A DNA stretch of 19,319 bases from Carex sylvatica (Eukaryota > Streptophyta > Magnoliopsida > Poales > Cyperaceae). Positions 11,601 through 19,200 of this stretch are shown in pieces. The stretch lies in NCBI GenBank assembly GCA_964058845.1, contig CAXKVR010000438.1:1-19319 (forward strand), read 5' to 3'. How positions within the stretch are numbered: position 1 is the stretch's first letter; the number at the start of each line of letters is the position of its first letter. Under the pieces are notes generated by a model. It was not told the origin of the DNA. It worked only from the letters and a program-made list of their open reading frames with translations, and did no database searches. The translations under genes were made by a program, and so were the position numbers.

Positions 11601-14139
11601 AGAGTGTAGATGCTCAGTATCAAGATTTCTTGAGATGACTATGCATTTGCTCCCACAGCCAAGTCAACTCTAGAAAAATCAGCTAAACCAGTTCGAATTG
11701 CTCTCAATTTCGAACATATTTCGAATCAAATCGAACTAGTTCGAATAATACCGAACCAAATTCGAACTGGTCTTTTAGGTTTAAAATCTATTTCAATTTT
11801 GAATTGGGTTCGATTCAAAATAATTTTGAATTTGAATTCGAACTAAGTCCAATTTGATTCGGTTCAGTTTCGTTTGCAGCCTTAGGTTGAGCTATTCATG
11901 TGCCGAGGCGCCTGTGGCAGTATGGCGTGGCCTATTGTTTGAGTCATATTTCTATTTTTTTTTCTGTGGGGCGCACACCATCCCATTGCCTAGCAGACTA
12001 GGTAGTGAGTTGTCACCTGCTTGGTTTGTAGAATGTTATTTTTCTGATTTTCATTAGCACATAATTTACGTGCATACTGCATAGTTCATTGAATTTCAGT
12101 TGTTTCAATTAGTTAAATTATAATCTATCTTAAATTATTTATTCATTTTCATATTTAAATTTTGTTAATTAGTATTTATATTACAAAGTTTATATAACTT
12201 AACTATCCGACAATTATTCATTTTGTATTCATATTCGAATCCGTTTCTGTGGACTATCCGTATCTATTTAAGACGGATTTGATTTTAAACTTTAATATCC
12301 GTTTACTATCCATATTTGTATTCGTATCCGCTCATTATCCGATAAATGCAGATATGATATCAACATTATCCGCTCCGTATCCGCTCCGTTTTCACCCCCT
12401 AGTTATGTAACAAATTTACTATATATAATGTGACAATCATTAGTCATTGATCTGATAAATCTAAACTATTAGTTAGATTCTCAAACACCTTATGAATCAA
12501 ACTCTAAATTGCATCAATCTTAATAGATAATCTATCTAAACTATAAAAAAATTATATGTGCAATTTTACTTTCTTAACTTTGATAATTTTATCATTTATC
12601 ACAATAGTTAGGTTAAACTATTACATTGTTTTCGGACCTCCTTCATATCTCAACATTCTTATTTATGTTTTCAAAATCCAAACAGTTGATTCAAACCGCT
12701 CAACATGATTCAAAATCACTGATTTTGTACTTATATCTAAAATAATAATAAATAAATTCTGAAAATTTGGTCTCCAAGCACATTATTATATGAAGATCAT
12801 CATCATGTTTAACGGTTAAAATCAGCTATTTGAATTTTGAAAACATAGATAAAATTGTGAGGCATACATAATTGAGATACAACAATAATAGAGCATTTTA
12901 ACCCTATTCTCATCACAATTGTCAAATATTTTTTTTGTCAATGTATCATATCCTAATTAAGACTCTGTGTATTACACATGAGAATGGCAATTTATAATAT
13001 ATTACCTCCCAAAAATATTCCATTTAAAGTAGGGTGTAGGATTAAAATGTCTTATTATTTTTGTGCTTAAATCATGTCTCACATTTTTATCTCTATTTTT
13101 AAAATTCATACATTCGATCTAAACCGTAGCATGATCTCTATATTAAAATGTGTTTGGAGATCAATTTTATATATTTTTTTTGGAAAAATAATTACTATTT
13201 TTTGTGATAAGTAGAAAATCATTATTTTTAAAATTGCTCCGGGTTAAAATGTTTCATTGTTTTATTATATGTTTCAATTATGTCGAATATTTTTATCTTT
13301 GTTTTCAAAGTCCAAACAGTATTTTCGATATTTTTGAACCAGTGAACATAATTTTCACATTAAAATATGTTTTGAGACCAAATTTTATTTTTATTTTTTT
13401 AGATAAGTACAAAATCATTGTTCATGAATGATCCAAAGACTTCAGAAAAAAATTAGCAGCAAGGAGATAAAAAAAAAAAAAAAATAGAAAAAAGGTGTTG
13501 GGCCGATTCTATTCATCAGTATTCAATGATTATGACACCGATAAAAGTAGCTTCCAAACATTTCTGTTTTTTATTAGCAACAAGTGATTAGTATGGTATT
13601 GGTGTTAATCTCATTGAACTTGTGCTATTAATTACATTTTTTTTTCTTTAAGTGGAAAACCTGAACACCTATTTATATAAAAACCATAAAATTGTATTGC
13701 TAGAAAGTAATGAATAATCACTTCTATTGCATTGCTAGAAAGTAAAATCTGAACAAATTTTTCTTATAAGATGAGAAAGAAATATAAAATTCAAGCTTTC
13801 ATTAGCCTGAAACTCTGAATTATAAATATAAAACTAACCTGCTGAAGCAGCTAAAACGACATCGTTCATGGAATCTCTAAACTCAAACTTAATTTTGGTG
13901 GAGAAATTCCCATTAATTGTGTAGAAATCCTCAAGCGCCATTGATATGCTCGTTTTGCTTCTCTTCCCAGCCATGGAGCCCAAATCAAGCACCACTCCCA
14001 CACGAACTGTCCTTTGCGTGGCATTCTGAGCACTTGCAACTGAAAAATGGTGTGAAATTAACAAAGCAAAGAGGAGAAAGAAGTAAGAGAAAAGAGATGA
14101 AGGAATGCACTCCAGGTGATTATGTTTTGCTCTTTCCAT
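5638..14139 (-). CDS. GLR: Glutamate receptor-like ion channel (GLR), five exons, 932 aa
   Basis: A plant ligand-gated cation channel homologous to animal ionotropic glutamate receptors. Members conduct Ca2+ and respond to amino acids at the plasma membrane or endomembranes. Exons: 14139-13839, 8928-7613, 7273-6958, 6627-6218 and 6093-5638, all with GT-AG introns in matching phase, 2,799 nt in total including the TAG stop. The start was chosen because ATG 14139 begins a signal peptide (hydrophobic 15-35, likely cleaved after VASA-37). Next come an ANF-receptor/periplasmic-binding domain (about 45-430), S1 from about 466 with the ligand-arginine region RANRTNYVDF (R554), M1 about 595-612, pore loop 625-645, M3 655-676 with SYTASLTSML, S2 with acidic FDEIPYV (D750), M4 837-861 and a polar tail. 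The sequence looks most like clade I/II GLRs, but the clade needs a tree. The frame is intact. The one oddity is the very long first intron. Confidence 0.93.
7385..7530 (+). mobile_element. Possible tRNA-derived SINE fragment in GLR intron 2
   Basis: On the plus strand, antisense to the GLR gene, AGCTTGGATGGT (7391) resembles an RNA polymerase III A box. It is followed 43 bases later by GGTTCAAATCC (7434-7444), a good B-box match. The segment between (CCTGTAAGGAACAGG) resembles the anticodon-arm region of plant SINE heads. No clear 3' tail or target duplication was identified, so the ends are approximate. Chance similarity in AT-rich DNA remains possible. Confidence 0.35.
9142..9200. repeat. 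Diverged duplicate of a segment at 11333-11393
   Basis: The phrase ATAGACACCGGATTGAATTTGG, ending in AATTAATCT and CCGTCCG, matches about 60 bases near 11333 (ATAGGCATCTGATTGAGTTTGG, then ATTAATCT and CCGTC) in the same order, at roughly 65-70% by eye. It is probably a remnant of one repeat family present twice in the intron. Its class is unknown. Confidence 0.45.
9528..9891. mobile_element. MITE of the GGGTTAAAAT family, copy 1
   Basis: An element of about 364 bp with long, imperfect terminal inverted repeats. The left end runs TGGTTAAAAT and then CGTACCTCACATT (9551). The right end carries AATGTGAGGTACG (9848-9860) and closes with AACCC at 9891. Both arms also contain, at matching depth, a segment ending in AACATGAT (left arm as read, right arm on the reverse complement). 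It is flanked on both sides by TA (9526-9527 and 9892-9893), consistent with a TA target duplication. No coding sequence is present. Confidence 0.75.
10551..10777. mobile_element. Mutator-like MITE (209 bp) with 9-bp target-site duplication
   Basis: The element spans 10560-10768 and is flanked by perfect 9-bp direct repeats ATATACTAG (10551-10559 and 10769-10777). A 9-bp duplication is the signature of Mutator-superfamily insertion. Terminal inverted repeats of about 55 bp (10560-10616 and 10711-10768) begin GGAA(T/A)CAAATCTGCTGCGAT and differ at only a few positions. The intact duplication and well-matched ends suggest a fairly recent insertion. It encodes nothing, so a transposase elsewhere must have moved it. 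Confidence 0.9.
10815..10945. repeat. Repeat remnant rich in ATCCG/GAATCCG words
   Basis: Short words such as TTATCCGACG, GAATCCGAATCC and CATCCGGATTCG cluster here. The same vocabulary fills 12200-12402. It may be a piece of the same hAT-like element family or of one older element split by later insertions. No ends are visible. Confidence 0.35.
11040..11206. mobile_element. TTCGATTCGAA-rich non-autonomous element, copy 1
   Basis: This segment is dense in variants of TTCGATTCGAA and GGTTCGA. Its right end, GTTTGCAGCC, read as GGCTGCAAAC on the other strand, resembles the terminus of a common plant repeat. Its left end GGTGCACAAAAATT is a loose inverted match to that terminus. A related copy lies at 11690-11881 in the same orientation. 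The class is not certain; hAT-like is plausible. Confidence 0.5.
11475..11608 (+). pseudogene. Possible captured 5' exon of an unidentified gene
   Basis: Between the two TTCGATTCGAA-rich repeats, a pyrimidine-rich leader-like stretch precedes ATG at 11526 in a good plant start context (AACAATGGCG). This opens a 27-codon frame beginning MAKRSADEIKIEIYEKGKKV that ends at TAG after SRV. Its base composition differs from the surrounding AT-rich repeats and looks exon-like. I do not recognise the family. It may be a gene fragment carried by a transposon, a decayed insertion, or chance. Confidence 0.3.
11690..11881. mobile_element. TTCGATTCGAA-rich non-autonomous element, copy 2
   Basis: A second segment of TTCGAA-type words ending in TTTCGTTTGCAGCC at about 11878, the same terminus and orientation as the copy at 11040-11206. 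A third TTCGTTTGCAGCC occurs alone near 11258. The left boundary is unclear. Confidence 0.5.
12200..12402. mobile_element. End of a hAT-like non-autonomous element
   Basis: Subterminal repeats of TATCCG and CGTATCCGCTCCG lead into a terminus TTTTCACCCCCTAG at 12389-12402, read as CTAGGGGGTGAAAA on the opposite strand. This layout, a TAGGGG-type tip plus many short subterminal motifs, is typical of plant hAT elements. I could not find a matching left tip nearby, so this copy is truncated or interrupted. Confidence 0.55.
12611..12904. mobile_element. MITE of the GGGTTAAAAT family, copy 2
   Basis: A 294-bp element with inverted ends GGTTAAACTATTA (left) and, at the right, ATAGAGCATTTTAACCC. It is flanked by TA on both sides (12609-12610 and 12905-12906). 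Each arm contains GTTTTCAAAATcCAAA-type and AACATGAT-type segments, matching the element at 9528-9891. The shared ends, order of segments and TA flanks place both in one family. Confidence 0.7.
13039..13440. repeat. Tandem pair of half-elements of the GGGTTAAAAT family
   Basis: Two head-to-tail units of about 202 bp, 13039-13240 and 13241-about 13440. Each begins GGaTTAAAATG or GGGTTAAAATG. Each contains a TTTTTATCT segment, then a TTAAAATrTGTTT segment and AGATCAATTTTA or AGACCAAATTTTA, and ends with a GATAAGTA-plus-AAAATCATT segment. Both look like only one arm of the MITE; the opposite arm is missing. A tandem arrangement is unusual for such elements. Confidence 0.6.
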
Positions 14140-14252
14140 TAGACGAGCAAATTCAAATTTTTGGGAAATATATGGGTTTTGATTGGTGGAGGCAGCAATA
14201 GATTTTCCTTTTATTGGAGAAAAAAACAGATTGTTGGTTTATTTAGAGTGAG

Positions 14253-14651
14253 GCTATGGTGCTTTGCAATGTACACCTACTAGTGTGTTTTAATTCAATA
14301 TTGAATCGGGTTTAAATAGCTAATCGAATTTAAACCCATTAACTAGGAATACTCGATAAAAAAAACAATGTCTTGACTTGTAATTTCTGATGCTCTTACT
14401 TATAATTCAATTATTAATCGTAATTTAAGAAATTTATTTTGATTTTAACACTAAATTTAATTCGAATTACAAATCAAACATTCAGAAGAGAGCAAAAAAA
14501 AATTAAGAGGAGACAAAGTCGATTGGAATTGATAAATCACCACTAAAATTCAAAATCCAGAGAAGGCAGTTGCCTCCCCTAAAATCATGTGGGTCTGCTC
14601 CTGAGTGTGTGAATACACACTTGATAGGTACACATTGTAAAGCACCATAGC
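14253..14651. mobile_element. Terminal-inverted-repeat element just upstream of the GLR start
   Basis: The ends match as inverted repeats of about 37 bp: GCTATGGTGCTTTGCAATG at 14253 and CATTGTAAAGCACCATAGC at 14633-14651, each followed inward by GTACACC/GTACC and AGTGTGT. The match may continue outward through GAGTGAG/CTCAC with a 3-base difference. No convincing target duplication was found. The inner end lies about 113 bp upstream of the GLR ATG, in its presumed promoter or 5' leader. Confidence 0.75.
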
Positions 14652-14659
14652 TTTACTCA

Positions 14660-15071
14660 CTTAATTTAATGTATAAACAGTGATTATTATGTTAAAAATT
14701 ATTTGTTTAGTTTCATTGACTTTGACTGGTAAGTTGTTGTGTTTATGTTCGTGCTATTTTCTGATAATATATCCTCTAATCATTGATCAGAGACAGCAGA
14801 ATTTATGCTATGTATATATATATTCGCCTGTCTCTTTTAGACTTTCTAATCCTTCTTTATTTTTATTCAAGTGCTACTTTGACATAGTTAAAATAGGGTA
14901 TTTTTAGTATGCTTCTGAGTTTTTATGTATATTTGTTTACTATAAAATGAAGCTTTCAAATGAAAAAACTAAAACTGTAGACATATCAGTTATTCTTAAA
15001 TAGTATGTGGGTTTAGTTGTAAATCTGTTAGTTGTAAATCTGTTAAACAATTGTGGGAAATAGAGGCATAC
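14660..15071. other. AT-rich intergenic stretch, no gene recognised
   Basis: The only structure noted is a small direct repeat, AGTTGTAAATCTGTT, occurring twice back to back near 15016. The open frame at 14680-14907 is not supported by any recognisable protein feature. Confidence 0.6.
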
Positions 15072-15545
15072 ATAGGGGTGTTCAAATGGTTCGGTTTATT
15101 TGGTTTTGAACCGAACTGGTAAGATTTAGTTTAAATGGTTCAGTTGAATTGGTTTGGTTCGGTTGATTTTGTGACTTACATCGGTTTAAATGGTTCGGTT
15201 CGGTTTTGATTTCTCAAAACCGATTAAACTGAACCGACCTATTTTATTGATAGGTCGAGACTTCGAGTATTATTTTGGTTCATTAATCAAAACCGAAGTT
15301 TAAATCGGTTCATTAATCAAAATCGAAGTTTAAATCGAGTATTATAGGTGTATTGAAATGTCATTTTTGAGAAAATTTGATTCAACTGAACAAATCGAAG
15401 TTTAAATCGGTTTAAATGGTTCAGTTTTAATTTGGTTTGCTATTTTAGTTCGGTCGGTTCGGTTGGATTTTCAAACTTCGATTTTAAATTCGGTTTGGTT
15501 ATTTTAGTTCAGTTTAAACCGAACCGACCGTTTGAACACCCCTAT
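15072..15545. mobile_element. hAT-like non-autonomous element (GGGGTGTTCAAA ends)
   Basis: A 474-bp element with inverted ends ATAGGGGTGTTCAAA at 15072 and TTTGAACACCCCTAT at 15531-15545. The interior is dense in GGTTCGGTTT and its complement. Ends of the form TAGGGGTGTTCAAA with GGTTCGGTT-rich interiors are a common plant repeat, usually assigned to hAT. An exact 8-bp target duplication is not visible, which suggests age. A 30-bp unit GGTTCATTAATCAAAACCGA(...) is tandemly repeated at 15278 and 15308. Confidence 0.8.
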
Positions 15546-16890
15546 ATATGACCTTTATAAACCATTGATTGAATTTAGAAAAGGGGCAGTACTATGAACT
15601 GTACGGTTAGAAGAAAAAAAAATTATGCTTTAGAAATACAACAATAATTCCTATACAATCCTTAGCTACCAAAAAAAAAAAAAAAAAATCATTAGCCTCA
15701 TTTTGGTGTAAAAGTAGAGGAAAAATATATTCTTTAAACTCACACTTGATTTTCCTTTTGATACAAAGAAATTGGTATCCCTTGTAGAAACATTGGATGG
15801 AGAGCAGGAGGATTGGAATTGACTTAATTACAGGTTGAATATGTTATCAGACATTTAATTGCATAGTATAAATTTTAGTTTTTGTGTCAAACTCTGTTAT
15901 GTTGCTCGCAGTTGTTTTGATGTAGACTGGTAATGGTTTTTCTGGTATTTTAGGGTCTTTAGCAAGCACTGGTACTGCTTTAGATTTTTGTGGATGTAAA
16001 GAACATGGAAACTGGTACCAGCTAGTTGGTACCATATCTTTGTAATACTGATTTCTATGAGTGAAATCGATGATACTAATCTGCGTATGCGTCAAAGACG
16101 AACAAACTCAAACTTCGAATCTGAACCATAATTTGCACGAATATTAAAAGAGTCATGTGAATTTTACTTCGGATTCTGATCCGGTAGTCTGAATCCAAAC
16201 TCAAATTTAAGTTATTTTAAGCAACCCCGACCCACTAAAATGGATAGCATTAACAATTTCTAACCAATTTTAAAATGTTTTCCCTCAATTATATTTATTT
16301 GTGGAGTTGCAAAGTTATCCATTGCACTACTTAGGAGAGGGTTTTTTTTTTTATTGAAGGAAGGGGATATTCCGTTGTCATTTTTTAAGGATTTTTTTTT
16401 TTTTTAATAAAATAGAGACGGGTGCTTCAAAAGGGAAGGGAGAAAGAGGTGGAGAAGAAGTCACTCTTCCAGTTATTTAATTCTAAAGGTGGCTTGAAAT
16501 TTAGAATTGCACTAGAATTAGAAGAAATTTATTGTTTTTTCACCCCCTCAATTATGATGTTTACGCGTCTAATTCTCGAGTAAACAAAGGTTTTTCCAAT
16601 ATTTTCTTGACTTCGTCTCAAGAAAATGTCATAATAATATTTCTTTGAGATCTTTCTAGAGACAGAATTGTCTGCTCCTCTCAGTTCTCTGAATGAGGTT
16701 GTCATCCATGATTTTCTATTAGCTTCTTTTTTAAAAATTAGGCACTGAAGTTTGTAAAGTCAAATGACATCCATGCTTGCACCTTTTTCTCAGACAGTCA
16801 CACCGGTTCTGTTATATAAATTGACAGAAAAGTAATTTTGTTCCATTAAATCATAATAATAATAATAAATAAATATAATAAAAAATATTA
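15546..16890. other. Intergenic stretch, no gene recognised
   Basis: AT-rich DNA with an 18-A run near 15670 and long T runs near 16350-16410. A minus-strand open frame at 15847-16095 (82 codons) resembles nothing I know and lacks a clear gene context. I see no supported RNA gene or intact mobile element here. Confidence 0.6.
16880..16885 (-). terminator. RNA polymerase III T-run terminator of tRNA-Lys
   Basis: Six consecutive T on the minus strand, starting five bases beyond the tRNA 3' end, match the usual plant Pol III termination signal. Confidence 0.7.
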
Positions 16891-16963
16891 CGCCGTCCGT
16901 GGGAATCGAACCCACGACCACACGGTTAAAAGCCGTGCGCTCTACCAGCTGAGCTAGGACGGC
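16891..16963 (-). tRNA. tRNA-Lys (anticodon UUU)
   Basis: Read on the minus strand, this 73-nt sequence folds into a complete cloverleaf. The acceptor stem GCCGTCC pairs with GGACGGC over all seven bases, the D-arm stem is GCTC/GAGC, the anticodon stem is CACGG/CCGTG around loop CTTTTAA (anticodon TTT), the variable loop is TGGTC, and the T stem is GTGGG/CCCAC with loop TTCGATT. The discriminator base is G. The internal A box (TAGCTCAGCTGG) and B box (GGTTCGATTCC) are intact, and a run of six T follows about five bases downstream (16880-16885), as expected for Pol III termination. No intron. It appears functional. Confidence 0.97.
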
Positions 16964-17140
16964 TACGTGTTATATGAATAATTTTAACTTATATAAAACA
17001 ATATCGAAATTCGTTTCTTTCAAGTGAAGGAACCAACTCGACTGATTCGATTGCAACACTAATACACCATCCCAAATTCGTAATACCGATTATCACATAA
17101 TCAATACTCTCCAGCCGAAATTCGCTTCCCTTCCCGCTCC

Positions 17141-17147
17141 TATATAA
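17141..17147 (+). promoter_or_regulatory. Candidate TATA box of the WSS1-like gene
   Basis: TATATAA lies 78 bases before the ATG at 17225 and is followed by pyrimidine-rich sequence, so transcription could start about 30 bases on with a leader of around 50 nt. The surrounding 16964-17224 interval separates this gene from the divergent tRNA-Lys gene and holds no other supported feature. Confidence 0.45.
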
Positions 17148-17224
17148 CTCTTCCTTCGCAAGCCTCCCCTCTTTTTTAACCGCACCCAATTCCCGAATCG
17201 CACTTTTCTTTGTCACGACTCGCC

Positions 17225-19200
17225 ATGGAATTGGGAGATTTGCATAAGGTGTGGGAGGTAAAGGCGCTGAAGAAGCCAGGCGAGGAAGAGGCGCGCGCCA
17301 TGCTCGAAAAAATCGCCAAACAGGTCGAGCCGATCATGCGCCGCCGCAAGTGGCGTGTCAAGCGCCTTTCCGAATTCTAGTAATTGCACGTCCTTCTTTT
17401 CGAAAAATCTCAATTTACAATTTTCCATTTTGGTTACAATTTTCAACAAAAGGGTAGTGCTTGAATCAGTTTTCTTTTTTGTGTGTATTGAGTCCTGGAA
17501 ATCCAGCCCTGCTTGGTCTGAATGTAGGTGGAGGTGTAGAGGTTAAGCTGCGGCTGAGGAGGCATAACAGGGAATGGGACTTCTTCCCATTCGACCAGGT
17601 GCTCGACACAATGCTACATGAGCTCTGCCACATTGCGCATGGACCGCATAATGCGCAATTTTACAAGCTTTGGGATGAACTTCGCAAGGTACTTTTTGTA
17701 GCCTTATTTGAGGGAACTGTACTGGTTTGATGATTGTATGTACTGGACGTTACTGCCGAATGCTGAATTACAACCAAATTCCTTTTTCTGTATCATATTT
17801 ACATTTATAAATTGGGGCTTCAATGCTAAACCAATGAAAATTGCAGCAGCGATTGACTAATTCCTACAAGGTGCATGTTGTTGTACACTTGTACTTGCTA
17901 CGCAATTAGTGCTTCAATTAAGTTTCAATGTTAATATTAGTAGCTTGTAAGTTGTAAATATTTTTGTATTGATTATATTCTTATTTGTATATTATCCTGT
18001 AATTTAATTAATGCAGGAATGCGAAGAACTTCTTTCCAAGGGCATAACCGGGTCTGGCCAGGGATTTGATGGACCTGGTAGGCGCCTTGGTGGGTACACC
18101 CGTCAACCTCCCTTACCATCTCTTCGGCAAACTGCATTGGCTGCAGCTGAAAAGCGCGCCCGTACAGGTGCCCTGTTACCTACCGGCCCAAGACGGTTGG
18201 GAGGTAATGATGACATCATGACTGCACTCAGCCCAATCCAGGCTGCTGCAATGGCAGCAGAAAGGAGAATGTATGATGATTTGTGGTGCGGGTCTGTGCT
18301 TGGTGAAAATTCAAATCCGGATCCAGTAAGAGGAGGTGCTGCAGGCTCTAGTAGTTGTAGTAGTAGTAATGCCACCAATTCTAAGAAGAGAGGAATAGAT
18401 GAGATTACTGAGAGTGGCCCCCAGTCAGCGACCTCTGGTTCATCTTCTAATTTGCAAATGGATTCTGAAGATGACATTGCTATTTTGTGGGAATGTGGTG
18501 CTTGCACTCTATTGAATCAAGTAATTACTACTTTTTCTTTGTTTCATTGTACTTCATTTGACCTGTCATTGGCTCATTGCCAAATTCCGGGACTATCATT
18601 TTTGTTTCAAGTAAATACAATGGCTATACATATATGAATTTGATCCAGCATGGTATTGTTCCATGACTATACGATTCCTTTTGACCTTATTTAAATAGTC
18701 ATTTGCATTGACACATTAAATTTATATATCATCAGATTTGACTGAGTAATCCCGTCCTATTATTGATTGTTGTATACGTACACTTTGGAAAGTTTATTTT
18801 TTAACAACTCTCCTCAAATGATGTGACTCCTTCCATGTATATGGAAGTCCGTTTGATCAAGCATGCTAAGCCATCACAATTGTATGAAAACAATTCCATA
18901 TTGATTAGTATACCTTGCTTAATATAGCATAATATCTGATACTAATATTTAACTAAATCTAAGGCTCTATCTTCTTTTCCTTCTTTTTTTTTTTTCAATT
19001 TTGGACAGCCTTTAGTGCTAACTTGTGAAGCTTGTGGGACAGTGAGACCAAAACCAACAGAAATGAAGTTCAAAACATGGTCATGTAAATTTTGCACTTT
19101 AGTAAACGATAACAAGTTAGAAAAATGCTCAGCATGTGCTCAATGGAGATACTCATATGGGCCTCCCGTTTCTGCATCAGGTCCCTCCTATGGTACTTAA
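17225..19200 (+). CDS. WSS1A: WSS1-type WLM-domain DNA-protein crosslink metalloprotease, four exons, 348 aa
   Basis: Homologue of yeast Wss1, a nuclear zinc protease that degrades proteins covalently trapped on DNA, with p97/Cdc48 and SUMO. Exons 17225-17379, 17493-17688, 18017-18520 and 19009-19200 join in phase with GT-AG introns of 113, 328 and 488 bp. The start context CGCCATGG is good and MELGDLHKVWEVKALKK matches the usual plant N-terminus. The WLM domain holds the zinc motif HELCH (94-98) with H101 and GPH (102-104). Then come an SHP box FDGPGRRLGG (134-143), a VIM of form R-x5-AA-x2-R (R154-R164), an acidic stretch with the SUMO-interacting core IAIL (271-274), and two RanBP2 zinc fingers (275-294, 309-328), the first split by intron 3. 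By recalled resemblance it is closest to Arabidopsis WSS1A. No damage seen. Confidence 0.93.

Larger units (their letters stand above)
8929..13838 (-). other. GLR intron 1, 4.9 kb, filled with MITE-like elements
   Basis: The intron is bounded by donor CAG|GTTAGT (exon end 13839) and acceptor TTTTTTCAG (exon start 8928). It splits an alanine codon inside the conserved segment AASA-AVYLLKN. At 4,910 bp it is more than ten times longer than the gene's other introns (339, 330 and 124 bp). The extra length is largely short inverted-repeat elements and remnants, listed separately. No intact protein gene lies within it. Confidence 0.9.

Noticed and set aside
11854..12057. Plus-strand open frame of 67 codons
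   Set aside because: It begins inside a TTCGAA-rich repeat end and shows no recognisable protein pattern.
14166..14174. ATATAT as a TATA box for the GLR gene
   Set aside because: It lies less than 35 bases before the ATG, which would leave essentially no 5' leader; AT-rich words of this kind are common here.
13917..14201. Plus-strand open frame of 94 codons
   Set aside because: It is the reverse strand of GLR exon 1, whose signal peptide and conserved VRVGVVLDLGS segment are clearly the real coding frame.
15847..16095. Minus-strand open frame of 82 codons rich in lysine and proline
   Set aside because: It resembles no family I know, has no upstream or splice context, and lies in AT-rich repeat-bordered DNA. 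Length alone is not enough.
16989..17216. Minus-strand open frame of 75 codons between the tRNA and WSS1-like genes
   Set aside because: No family resemblance, and it covers the promoter and leader of the WSS1-like gene.
18103..18507. Minus-strand open frame of 134 codons
   Set aside because: It is the shadow of WSS1-like exon 3, where the plus strand encodes the SHP, VIM and SIM motifs and splices in phase.
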